The notes beneath the pieces were generated by a model that saw nothing but the letters and a program-made list of their open reading frames with translations, was not told where the DNA came from and made no database searches. The position numbers were made by a program, and so were the translations under genes. From Tetraselmis striata (lineage: Eukaryota; Chlorophyta; Chlorodendrophyceae; Chlorodendrales; Chlorodendraceae), in NCBI GenBank assembly GCA_006384855.1, contig VCJN01002339.1, forward strand, positions 32,034-96,033: DNA of 64,000 bases. The letters run 5' to 3'. Shown here one piece after another: positions 19,629 through 29,755 of the stretch (positions are counted from its first letter, which is position 1; every line of letters starts with the position of its first letter).

Positions 19629-21256
19629 GTGTCTTCGGCTGTTCTTTGTGTCTCTGCCCACATACAAGTGCTGATTTCTCTCCCCATTTACATGACACCC
19701 GCCGGTTTCCTCTATCCACGATGCAAACACCCAGTGAGCACCCAGAACATTGGAGTGAGCCAGCACAATCTGAGCATTAACTTACGCCTTCATTGCAACA
19801 ACCCGACCTGCCCTTGGAAGAGCCACTTGGGGAGCAATCCGGGGGATCATAGAGATCACCTTGGTAGGAAGGATCTTATCACGAAGCGAGCTATTCATTC
19901 AGCGCTGTCCTGCGGGATGGGCTTTACGCAGTTTCGAGAGTTTTGCCAAAACGCTCGACTCCGTGAGCTGTCATATTGGCGCTTGTGCACGAACGTATTT
20001 TAAAGACGGCACGATATGTATCTTGAGTTTATGGGCAAAAGTTGTGCAGCTTGTCGCCGCGAGGAGCAGCGCGAGGAGGTTGCTGCGAGACAAAAGGCCG
20101 CAGGCAAGCCATTGGTTGTGGTTGTGGGTGCCAGGTTTCATTTCAGCCGGCGGAATGGCTATCATGGCACTGCCGTGTTCATGGACCACGCGACCAAAAA
20201 CATCATCCACCGGGAAACCATAACGCGTAAGGAGACAAGATCATTGTGTGGCTCATTGAAGATGTAGCGATTGAGAACGGTCTAGATCACCTCCAGAACA
20301 AATCAGTTGTTAATATTGCTGATGGCATTCATGACGACACAAAGTGCGTAGATGATAATTTAGCATGCCAAACGGATTGCAACAAAGACATGTGGCATGT
20401 TGTTAGAAATATTACTTCCAAATTTGACGAGATTTTATATAACCAAATGCAGCGGCGTCGATGATGCTCTCTGCAAGGCAAATTTGGCATATTTTACGAT
20501 GCCGGTTCTCACCTACTTGGCAAAGGAGCACAATATATCCGTATCTCCGGCGGCATGAAGAAGGACGGCGTCATTGGCCTCGCGTGGGACAAGCATTTGC
20601 ACATGCAGAAGATTCATGCCCAGAACACCTATCGAGAACTCATTGCTACAGCATACCCGGAGCTGATGAGCAACCGTGTCGGCGACTGCATTCGTTGTTG
20701 GCTTTACAACTGCACTCGTCAAGCGCGCGCCCATCTGACAGACAATAGAGCAGGAGACTCAGTAAGCGGCAGCACCCCTGCGGTTGCTTTTGCCCTGGAC
20801 ATCACTGTGCGGCGTATTGTCAATGCAACGGATCATTTTGCTGCCAAGCATGACACGTGCCATGCTTTGCATGGCGCATCGGAGTGTCGTTGCATGCCAG
20901 GATACGACAGGGCGCCTCGGTATCCTGTCGATGGACCCACATACAAGGCGGTACGATCATTCATCATCAAGTTCTGCTCCCCCATAGTGATCCCGCATCT
21001 GCCGCTGGCAAGAGAGAACTACTGGATCAAGACTGTCAACTCAGTTATCAGCAAGTATGCCAGCAAGCTGATTCTCTACCATGCCACCACCAATGCACGC
21101 ATGAATGCAATAGCAGTGGATTGGCACAGTAACATTCACAGGGAACCTCTTCGGAGTATCGCGCGCAAGACCAGCGTTTCCAACACCACTTGCAAGCGAC
21201 CAGGGCAGGTGAACGTTCTGCCGCTGAAGGATCACACCTGGAAGCGGCGCGTATGA
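19629..21256 (+). pseudogene. DDE-type transposase, broken (Kolobok-like layout)
   Basis: A degenerate transposase gene. From 19629 one frame runs through a Cys-containing region (RLHCNNPTCPWKSHLGS), is stopped by TAA near 19999, and continues in the same frame with MGKSCAACRREEQREE and then VVVVGARFHFSRRNGYHGTA followed by VFMDHATKNII. After a frameshift near 20230 the next frame carries VVNIADGIHDDTK and CNKDMWHVVRNI, a TGA at 20462-20464, then GIFYDAGSHLLGKGAQYIRI and a long C-terminal part with ATTNARMNAIAVDW, ending at 21256. The order G-x(6)-S-x(2)-N-x-(Y)HGT...MD, a D-rich strand, then D-x-WHV is like the animal transposase class with GDGRxDSPG and DxWH motifs (Kolobok and relatives); assignment to a superfamily is an inference. 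Confidence 0.55.
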
Positions 21257-21744
21257 AATTACATGATCCATGGCAAGACAGAGCTGCGCACCGGACATAA
21301 AGCGCATGTGGGCGCTGCAAATGAATTGCACAGCATGCAAATGTAAATCAAAGTAAGTGAATTTGATTTAAATGTACTGTGCTTTCAGTTTTTCCCTTTA
21401 CACACAGATGCATCCTCATGCGCATGTTGGGCCGTCAGCATCTCAGGATCATCATCAACTATAATATATACAATTTCATCTTGCCTCGCTGCGCCACTGT
21501 CGTCATGATCGTCCAACGGAACAGTCACCATCGCTTGCTCAATCTCCATTGCTATTTCATCCTAGCAAACAAGTTCTGCATCATCACTATATTCTACATC
21601 GTCAATGTCCTCCTCTAAGATGTGCGCGTCCTCATGCGGCGCGAGCTCATTAGGCGGGGGCATCAGGGGAAAGGAATTTGCTTCTTCCCGGGGGTTGAGC
21701 AGAATGTCGCATTCTCGGGTAGCCACCATGTTCAAAACAACGTG
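21257..21744. other. 3' flank of the transposase, no supported gene
   Basis: AT-rich sequence with short frames on the plus strand. No feature identified. Confidence 0.35.
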
Positions 21745-21781
21745 ATTTAGGGTTTTAGGGCTTAGGGTTCTAGGGTTTTAA
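21745..21781 (+). repeat. Short interstitial telomere-like repeat
   Basis: Reads as degenerate TTTAGGG / TTTTAGGG units: gatTTAGGGTTTTAGGG, then CTTAGGG, TTCTAGGG and TTTTaaa. About four to five units. Such units are telomeric in plants and many green algae. An isolated short tract is usually a repaired break or a fossil end. Confidence 0.7.
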
Positions 21782-22428
21782 AATAAAACGCGATTATTTT
21801 GCTGTCCAAAACAATATGCTATGCAGTCGACAAATACTTTGAGCATCATCATCCGGAACAAAGCTGGCGTAGTGGCTCTCATTCTGCTCTGGCCACCTGC
21901 ATTTGATTACCGCCTCGGCTGCTGCCGTCAGCGGCGTCCTTGAGCCCCGTGAATATGTGCGTGTATTTGTTCATGCCGGATGTTGTTGTCGGCCTCCTTA
22001 TCGTCGTGATGAATGAGGAGATCAACAATGTCATCATCATCCACCTTGCGCAAACAAACACGGCCTTGAGAGCTGCGTTCTCAGGAGGCCATCCGTGGCC
22101 CTCCCTAATTGCTCGGCACTTTTCCTCCTTTGACGGCACATGGGACCTGCAACACTGTGCGTAGATCTTACTTCCGTGGCTAGACCAGATGAGGTAGTGG
22201 GCTAGCCTGGGGTGGCACCACACGGCGCACCCGCACGGTGTTTAAAATCGGCGATATATAGCGCGCGTACATACGGTGTCTCATGTACCCGTACAAGGAC
22301 CACCCCCATCCCACCCCCGAATCGGTCACTAGGAGTGCACACGACGTGAACGCGAGCCTCTAGACCACCACCCATGGGCCCTTATGGGCTAGGGGTGAGA
22401 TATGGGCCGAGTCGACTTCGTAATTAAT
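21782..22428. other. No supported gene
   Basis: Contains a possible degenerate end of X2: CACTAGGAGTGC at 22328 recalls the X1 terminus, but the match does not continue. Confidence 0.3.
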
Positions 22429-22657
22429 GCTCCCGCACCACTTCGTAAGGCTCCCGCACCGCTTCGTAAGTATACTATAAATAATACCCTGTATTTTTTC
22501 ATCGGTAATCTTACCACACTCGTCCATAGTCATTCCGTGACATACTCGTAATAAACTGCATCAGGCGCATATCACTGCTCATCATCACGACGCATCATCA
22601 ACAGTGGAGTATTTCGGGAGTGCATGTCTAGAAGCCCGACAATCTCGCTGCGTTCTG
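22429..22657 (-). mobile_element. X2: terminal segment of a second CACTA-like copy (left of P2)
   Basis: Inversely oriented and homologous to the right end of X1 (14605-14760): shared stretches include the complement of gcagtttattacgagta and of gagattgtcgggcttc. A 21-bp motif (CTCCCGCACC-CTTCGTAAG) is duplicated at 22429-22470. X2 is cut at 22657 by P2 and resumes at 25858. Confidence 0.65.
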
Positions 22658-22838
22658 ATCTAAACTAGTTTATGGGGTTTCCATCCTTGACCTAACCGCT
22701 TTTTAGCTACAAGTGCTGCTCAGTGGTACGGGAACTAGTAACTGTTGTTGCGCCCTTGTTGGGTGCAGCAAGAGTTGACATAAAAGCAGCCAGAACAGTT
22801 GAGCCTGTCATCTTCCAGTTTTCGCTGCGTTCCACGCA
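22658..22838 (+). repeat. P2 split repeat A1
   Basis: Direct copy of 25554-25734 with few differences. It begins ATCTAAACTAGTTTATGGGG at the 5' border of P2. Confidence 0.88.
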
Positions 22839-22954
22839 TCGATGTAAAAACTGTCTCGTAACCAGTTGCGAGCAAGGTCACCCCAGGTTGTTCAAGAACA
22901 CACCCGGCTCGCCATCCGAGTGTGATATTCTCGTCCGTACGTCCGTGCGTTACT

Positions 22955-23808
22955 ATGTCAGATGGAGAAGAACCCGTCGTTGAGCCGACGCTCAAGTCAC
23001 TGCAAGCAGATGTACGTGCGTTGGCTACGGCTGTAGCTCAATTGACGGCTCGTGAGCGTGTTGTTGATGGAGAAGGGGCACATGGCTCTCGCTCCGGGCA
23101 GCGCATCGCGGGACAGCCGACAGGCAGCGGGGGAGCCGCAGAGCGCCCCGACTTGCTAGAGCTAGCCCATAGCGGCCGTGTCGGAGCAAAATCCGTGAGT
23201 GCCGAGGATGACTACCTCGCGGTGCCAGAATTACTGCAGAGAGCAGAGTCTGGTTATGAGGCCGTCGACCGGTCAGCCGAGTGCCTGGACTCTTTCCCTT
23301 GAGCACCGACCTAACGAACGAGTACCTCAAGCAGGATGACCGGCGTCTGCCGGCCCAGGAGGAGTATTTGTGGATGTCGTGTTTCGGGGCCCACATGGCC
23401 GCGCTTTTCGTGGCTCTCGACGAGCTACTGCCCTACGTCCCTGCCACCAACCATGACTTCACCCCCTACCTCGCGAGAGCTCGGAACCATGCCGAGGCCA
23501 TCGACAAGGCGTTTCGGTTTCGTCTGGCCTTCCTGCGGAGGCTAAATGAGATCAAGCGTGTGCACGGTGACCAAGGTGTTCTGGATGTGCTGCGAGCCCA
23601 GCATTTTCAGCCGGCTTCGGAGCATCTGGGCTCCGCGATCTTTGGGGACCTCATGCGGGACTACGAGCGCCGTGTCTTCGAGGCGACCGTTGCCAGCAGC
23701 GCGAAAGCAACCGCCACTGCACGAGTGGTGGCTGCATGTGCCGGCCGCGGGCGTGGGCGAGGACGTGGTGGTGGGCGTGGGCGTGGCCGCGAAGGTGAGC
23801 ACGATTGA
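22955..23808 (+). pseudogene. P2 gag-like protein (1-bp frameshift)
   Basis: Starts at ATG 22955 (MSDGEEPVVEPTLKSLQADV) with a short coiled segment (LATAVAQLTARE). A central region with DYLAVPELLQRAESGYEAV is followed by a frame change: P2 reads GTCGAC at 23264-23269 where P3 reads GTTCGAC, and P3 stays in one frame through this point, so P2 has lost one base. The second part has DLTNEYLKQDDRRLPAQEEY, SCFGAHMAALFVALDELLPY and FRFRLAFLRRLNE, similar in pattern to the gag of P1. It ends with an RG-rich tail (GRGRGRGGGRGRGRE), probably nucleic-acid binding. It would form the particle or RNP of the element. Confidence 0.7.
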
Positions 23809-23965
23809 CGGTGTGGGGCGCCTTCCGTCGGAGCTGCTGGAGCTTTGCGAGGCCACCTTTCGGTGACCGCCGCAAAACGCACCCTTGCAGCTCAACGGCG
23901 AGATGAGCGCGCCGTGTTAGGGCCTGACCCCCCCCACCTTACAGACTTCCTTTAGACCTTCCTCG

Positions 23966-25472
23966 GTGCGGCGCTTCTCACAGCTACAGCCGAGTGCGAC
24001 TCAACCATCCGCACACCTGCACATGGCGGCTCAACTAACCGCCTCCCGTACCATTCCACCAATGCGTCCGTCGGTTGTTACACTACGTGTTACAACTGGT
24101 TCGCAACGACCAAGTTTCGCGCGGGTACGTTACGCGCGAGACAGGCGCAACGAGCGCGAAGGGCGCGCAGGGCGGCCCTCTTACCTGAACCTAGCCCCGC
24201 AAACCCGTACCGATGCTATTCCAAACCCGTCCAGCAGCTACCGGCCAACCGCCGGGAACCTAACTGCTGCTGCCGAGTACTTTGCGAACAGTAGTCGTAC
24301 CGGTGGAACTCTGTCAGTAAAACGACGCACTTACGTAATTGACGAGCCCGAAGCTGTCGCTCCCTGGGCTGCTTCATTGCGAGCTCGGCTGCAGGACGCG
24401 TTCGGCTCAGACGAGCTGGGACAGCGGACGCTCGACCTACTCTCCAGCTCCCTCAGCGCTCAGACACTCAAGAGCTATGCCGGCCGGCTGTCTCAGTTCG
24501 CGGAGTTCTGTCACGACTCCGAGAACATCAGCCCGCTGGAGGCGACTACTGCGACTGTCGTTCGGTACGTTGCCTGGATCGGCGAGCGGGGGCACATCGC
24601 CGCTAAGTAACTGCAACCTTACCTGTCTGCGATCAACACGTTCTTCGAGCTGCACAACCTCGACCCAATCGCCAAGGACAGCCTGCACTTAACTTCAGCA
24701 AGGCGTGGGCTGATGCTGCGTCAGCGCCGACTGGACGCTGCCCCTTTGCGTGTCCCTCTGCCTGCGGATGTGGCTTACCGCTTCGTCACAAAGGCCGAGC
24801 GGAATTGTGTCTGCTCCCTACCCAGAGTACCACCACAACTTCCGGGCCCTCCTGGCCTCGGTTGTCAACTTTATGTTCTTTGCCAGGGGCCTTACTGGCG
24901 TGTCCTGTCGAGTGCGAGACGTGCATGTCGACGACTACAACATCACCCTGCAAGTGTACCGCGAGAAAGGTCGCGCTGGTCGACGGGGACCCAACGACCT
25001 TCGCGTACTTCTCCTTCCGGTGTCCGAGCACCCTCGAGTGGCACGTCTCCTGCACCACTGCATCGACAACGTCCAATCTGTTCCCTGGGCTACTGTTGAC
25101 TTGGCTACATCAAACTTCTGGGCTGTCACTGCGGCCGAGCAGTCAAAACCTTGGACTGCGGCTACAATGTCAGACTGGCTGTCTGCAGCCATCAGTCTAG
25201 TCAACGCTGCCTCCCCTGCTGGCACTTCCTGGGCTTCACACAGTCTTCGCAAGGGCGCAGCTTCTGCAGCTAACGCCATCGGAGTGCCACTGTCCCACAT
25301 CCGCTACCAAGGCGGTTGGGCCACTAACTCTGATGTCGTTCTGGACTACATCGACCCCAACGTTCTTCCTTCTCCTGGCGCGTGGTTCTTCTTTGGACAC
25401 ATCGCCCCCCTCCGCCACTTCCAAGTCCAACATGACTCCGCAGCGGTGGCCTTCCCAGTGCCTCCTTCATGA
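23966..25472 (+). pseudogene. P2 tyrosine recombinase (TAA and frameshift)
   Basis: Starts at ATG 23966 with a basic, disordered leader. A core-binding domain (LGQRTLDLLSSSLSAQTLKS, then ATTATVVRYVAWIGERGHIA) is interrupted by TAA at 24608-24610, where P1 and P3 have a serine codon. A second frame change lies between about 24780 and 24830. The catalytic domain is complete: MFFARGLTGVSCRVRDVHVD holds a candidate first Arg, SHSLRKGAASAANAIG supplies H-x-x-R, YQGGWATNSDVVLDYID gives the W and the nucleophilic Tyr. It ends at TGA 25470-25472, just before B1. The protein is closely related to the P1 recombinase. The breaks mean this copy cannot make the enzyme. Confidence 0.82.
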
Positions 25473-25525
25473 CTTGGCGCTACCCCTTCTCCGTCAATCC
25501 ACCGCTCTCTACGTTCAGTCAAGAC

Positions 25526-25734
25526 TGGCAAAACCAGACTCAACTTTGAAATGATCTAAACTAGTTTATGGGGTTTCCATCCTTGACCTAACCGCTTTTT
25601 AGCTACAAGTGCTGCTCAGTGGTACGGGAACTAGTAATTGTTGTTGCGCCCTTGTTGGGTGCAGCACGAGTAGACATAAAAGCAGCCAGAACAGCTGAGC
25701 CTGCCATCTTCCAGTTTTCGCTGCGTTCCACGCA
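25526..25734 (+). repeat. P2 internal B1-A2 junction
   Basis: B1 (28 bp, tggcaaaaccagactcaact...) joined directly to A2 (181 bp). The junction gaaatg/atctaaac copies the sequence formed when both ends of the element are joined in a circle. Confidence 0.88.
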
Positions 25735-25829
25735 GCGCCCCCCCTGACTCCGTTTTCCTTCCACGCTTTCGCTAAACCATTTTGCCAATTTCGGCTCTTG
25801 ACCGTGTAAAACAGCCTGCGCGACCTTTT

Positions 25830-25857
25830 TGGCAAAACCAGACTCAACTTTGAAATG
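25830..25857 (+). repeat. P2 split repeat B2 (outer 3' end)
   Basis: 28 bp identical to B1. Immediately followed by gcctaatccgcg of the target X2. Confidence 0.88.
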
Positions 25858-25895
25858 GCCTAATCCGCGATAGCGCGCGCGGCAGTGCCAGTGAG
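25858..25895 (-). mobile_element. X2: continuation right of P2
   Basis: gcctaatccgcgatagcgcg and the next bases match the complement of 14565-14595 in X1. Similarity to X1 ends near 25890, so most of X2 is diverged or missing. Confidence 0.6.
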
Positions 25896-27102
25896 CGGGC
25901 GCGCATCAGTGGGCGGCGAGGTTGAGGGTTTTAGGCCGAGCATCCACACCGTTGGGGCAGAGGCTCTCCGGGGCTGGAAGTTCTTCATCTAAGACGCGCC
26001 GGACGATACCTGGGTTAGTTTCTGATGGAGACCAATGTTATAGCGAAGTCGACGGGACATGTCTTGCTGCGTGTCGCGGGATCAGTTGTACCGCGCCATG
26101 TACGTGTGCATCGAGAAGGACCCACTAGGGAAACAAAAGCTGCGGAATGCCTTCGTTCAAGTTGTTCACGGCAATGTTGCTCGCGGCTACGGCCCCTTAT
26201 TTTTCCTGCTACTTGTACATTAACCATCCCCATGAGGACACGGCGACCAACGTGCGCGGACTGAGAGAGACTTCCAAGTACAGGTTTTTTAGGGTTTTTA
26301 ATCGTACGAGAGTTTTAAAGCCGGTGCGAAAAATATGGGTGCCGGCCCGCGCACTGCGCACACCACATCTGCCCATCACCCGCCCCCCGGAACCCACCTA
26401 GCCACCCGCCCCACAGGCCAAACCCCACTACGACCGCCCCCCAGAGGTCACCCTTGGTCCCTTTCCGCACGCTGACCGGGCGCCGGCCAGCCGTAAGCCT
26501 CCGGCGGAGGTGAGCTGCCCGCCTTAACGTCGCGGTTGGCCGTTGGTGCTGCGGCATTGCGCACTCGCCACTCTCACGGGCACCGCGCACGAGAGAGTTA
26601 GCCAGCCTCGCAATACCCGCTCTACCTGTGTAAATGGCCCAGGGGGGTAGGTATGGGTGTTGCCTATGGACCTTTAGGCGCGTGGGTTGTATCTGTCTTG
26701 CGTGTGCGGAGCCTCTTTGAGCGGCGCATGGTGCGCTCTGCCCCCCGTTTTCGGCGTGTACGCCGCAGCCCATGCGGCCGCACTCAAAACCGCTGCACAT
26801 TTCGCTGCCGCATGCAAGAACCGGCCCGGCGCACTGGGCATCAGCCGCCATGACCGCCCCGAAAGGCACTCCCCAGGAGCGCCGCGGACAGCCGACCGGG
26901 CGCTGGCCTGCCACAAGCGCCCGACGAAAGTGAGCTGGCCGCCCGCCCTTGGGTTGCTGAGGAGGAGGGGGGGGGGGGGGAGTGGTTACAATTACATTAC
27001 GCATTCGCGGTTCAATGCGAACGCCTCCCTGGCACCAATTAGTCTATAACTGCTCAGGAGGGTAGGTATGGGTGTTGGATATGAGCGTGTTGGGCGTTGG
27101 TG
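25896..27102. other. Unassigned, with an imperfect direct repeat
   Basis: Two related blocks, around 26460-26670 and 26880-27080, share gaccgggcgc-ggcc, gtgagctg-ccgcccgcc and gggtaggtatgggtgttg. They are about 420 bp apart. No gene is supported. A G13 run lies at 26968-26980. Confidence 0.4.
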
Positions 27103-27103
27103 C

Positions 27104-27197
<94 letters not shown>

Positions 27198-27213
27198 GTG
27201 TGTTTGCGTGTGT
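27103..27213. repeat. (GT)n microsatellite
   Basis: About 90 bp of nearly pure GT, then interrupted GT/GCGT. It produces spurious open frames on both strands. Confidence 0.95.
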
Positions 27214-27419
27214 GTGCGGACTCAGGTTGAAGATTGCATGGGGTGCTAAATCGCGTGTGCGGTGATGTGCACATGCAGCGGCATGCCTGGCTATAATGCG
27301 TGCTGCATCGAATGTTTGTTCGCTCAGCTCATGAAGGACGAGCCCCGGGACTCCGAGGCGCCGGAGCAGATGGCGCGCCGCTGGGGCACAAGGCTGGGGC
27401 ACAAGGTTGGGAATGGGAG

Positions 27420-27592
27420 AGGGGGGGTGGGGGCTGGTGGGGGGGGGATGGGGGGGGGGGGGGGGGGGGGGGGGGGGGAGGGGGGCTGGGGGAGGGGCAT
27501 ATTGTGACATGATGCCACCCGAGGCAGTGCCAACCATGCAAGTGTGTGTGTGTGGGGGTGGGGGGGGGGGGCGGGGGGGGGGGGGGGGGGGC
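27420..27592. repeat. G-rich region with several long G runs
   Basis: Clustered G runs, including about 28 consecutive G around 27451-27478 and further runs at 27559-27592. Strong G-quadruplex potential on the plus strand. Confidence 0.9.
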
Positions 27593-29179
27593 ATTTGGTT
27601 ACAGGATGCTTGGCAATGCTGCCGCCGATCCAAACTAGCGACTGCACTTGTGTAAGGGGGGCTCGGGATGTTGAGAGCAGCTAAAGGGCACCCGGGGGCG
27701 GGAAAGAGGGAGCGGGGCCCGTGATTGGGGAAGAGCGGGGACCCGCCTGCCTGCCATCATATCATTTACTTCGCAATCTCTCTGCATTCATATCACAACA
27801 TCACTAGCTCAGCTATAGTGATACCCCCCCCTCCCCGCACGTCGTGCGCTCAAGCCTGGGTATACGCGGCAAATGCCCGCCGGGATAAGAAAGTGATATT
27901 GGTCGTGTGCATGTGTGTGTGGGGGGGGGGGAGCAAAGAGCTGCCAATTGCTGCCAAGCTAGTGCGTTTCATTGGGGAAGGCATTGGGCAGACAATTGAG
28001 GAGATTTGTCCAGAGGATTGCCCAGCTGCGCCACCGCCTTCATTGTCCAACTGCGCCGCCTCCTCCGCATGCAGCTTCTCCGGGCTCACCAGCACTGCCT
28101 CCGCAATCCTGCGGCCGTGCCTCCCGTGGCCCGCAGCCGCAGGCCATGAGGCGCGTGAGCATTAACGCTGCCACGCTGGGTATCTTGGCGGTCAACGCCT
28201 CGTGCTCCGACGCAGCGCGAGATGCTCGCCCGTCCGCTTGTGCCGCCGCAGTGACCGTGGGCATGCGCGCTGCCGCCCCGCCGCCCCCATCTGCACCCGC
28301 CGCGCCCGCCGCCATCACCCGTGCCACCTCCGCCCGTTCCACCCGCGCCGCTGCCGTTGCCCGCGTCGTCTTCATATGCTGCGGGATGGTTGTGCGGCCG
28401 GTAGCGGTGGTGTCGCGGCTGGTAGGTGCGTTTTAGTGGCATTGCCGTGTGCTGTAAGCCGGCAGGTCGTATCGGCGCGCGGTGGTGCGCATAAACAAAT
28501 GCGTGTCTATACAAAATCCGTGCGATGTGTCATGTGCGAGCACGGGCAAACCGCGCCCGCTGAGGCACGTCACACGATGGCTACCAACGCCGACCTCAAC
28601 AATACCGAAGCCGCTCGCGTTGAAGCCGAGGTTCGAGCTCAAGTGCTTCAATATGGCAGCGCCTTCCAAGGAGTTCACGCCGGTGCCAAAGAGAGGCTTC
28701 AGCATGAGAACACGTCGCTCTGCGATGCAAAGGGCACGAACCTCGTTGTCATCGACGTCTCCGATGCGAGTCCCATTGTTCGTCCTTTTTGTCAATTTGG
28801 TGCATCTACCTTGCTTGCTTTTTCTCCCACCTAGGACAAAAATGATCTGGCGTCTCGCTCGGGACTGGCATAGCTCGCGGCTTTGGTCATCATTAGGCGC
28901 ATGAGGAGGACATATGTCCTGAAACTCTTTGTGATTGGGAGCCGAGATTAGTCATTGGGCTTGTGAAGTCGCGCGAGACTACCGAAGATACGTTGACCGT
29001 GGCTGTATACTAGTCCTTCCATCCCGATGCAAAGGGCACACCTCTCATGCCCCTATGGTTGTACCCGCAGACAAAAAGGGGGGAAGAAGCTGGTTGCCAC
29101 AAGCTCGGAAGTGCTTGACGCTTCCTTGGTAGCTTGTTGAAGCCGTCTCCCTATCGTACACGAAGGCCATCCACAACCC
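27593..29179. other. Unassigned; possible exon on the minus strand
   Basis: A minus-strand frame around 28150-27925 reads coherently (RRIAEAVLVSPEKLHAEEAA, then an acidic and polar stretch) and could be a host or element exon. I could not connect it to anything. No other gene is supported. Confidence 0.25.
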
Positions 29180-29712
29180 GTCGGGAAGTCGCGAGGTGTT
29201 CAACGAGGACGGCACCATGGTCTCAAAGAAGTGGTATACGGTAAAAACGTCCAAGTCGTGAAGACATACGCGCAAACTGGGTGGCAAATCAGCCAGCCGC
29301 GAAATGACTGCGTCCACGTCATGTCAACCACTCCAGCGCAACGCAAACCCGGCGGAGTCGTCAAGTTTAATGCAGCCTCGAAGAAGGACTTGCTTGAACT
29401 GGGGATGCTCAATAACGAGTTATAAACTATTAGCAACTTCTTGTGGCTAGGCGATGGATTTAGTCATCATAATAAACTTTGACTTGCCTCCACTTTGTCC
29501 CACTTTGTACAAAATGCTCAAAAACAATCATTGGATATGCGTCGCGACTGGTGTGCACGTTGATGAATGTCGCCATGTACCCTAGGTCCACAAACCCAAG
29601 CTACACCACCCGTGAGTCTTAGATACTGATAGTAGCCCCGGGAACTAGGGTATAATAACCATACCCTACGGTGCAAAATAAAATCCGCGGTGCAAAAAAA
29701 GTTAAATTGCTG
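29180..29712 (+). repeat. Dispersed repeat R1 with a conserved reading frame
   Basis: About 530 bp matching 37490-38030 (R2). The plus strand encodes REVFNEDGTMV-KKWYGK, VQVVKTYAQTGWQISQPRND and AQRKPGGVVKFNAASKKDLL ending at a stop near 29423. R1 has two extra bases (tggtaTAcgg) that shift the frame; R2 lacks them but has a TAG where R1 reads AAG. The frame, taken over both copies, looks like the C-terminus of a transposable-element or host protein that I do not recognise. The repeat's downstream part is non-coding and ends with gggaactagggtata and gttaaatt-ctgtta. Confidence 0.6.
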
Positions 29713-29755
29713 TTACTATCACTCATCTAGTACGCACATCAGCATGTAGTTCATG

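Larger units (their letters stand above)
22658..25857 (+). mobile_element. P2: gag-YR element with split direct repeats and no reverse transcriptase
   Basis: A 3,200-bp element inserted in X2. Repeat order is A1 (22658-22838), gag, YR, B1 (25526-25553), A2 (25554-25734), a 95-bp spacer, B2 (25830-25857): the PAT arrangement, as in P1. A copies are both 181 bp and B copies both 28 bp. The target is visible in X1: tctg/gcctaatcc near 14595-14607 in inverse orientation, and TG is shared by both borders and by the internal B1-A2 junction. Between gag (to 23808) and YR (from 23966) there is no room for RT, RNase H or MT. P3 (52324-55206) has the same compact layout, so this is a family trait rather than one deletion. 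Frames carry a 1-bp deletion, a TAA and one more frameshift. Confidence 0.85.

Noticed and set aside
23255-23330. Programmed -1 frameshift between two gag frames of P2 (a TTTCCCT run precedes a stop)
   Set aside because: P3 reads through the same place in one frame and differs from P2 by one extra base upstream (GTTCGAC versus GTCGAC). The simplest explanation is a 1-bp deletion in P2.
26992-27633. Proline/His-Thr-rich proteins opposite the GT repeat and G runs
   Set aside because: Translations of a microsatellite and of homopolymers, without any non-repetitive coding segment.
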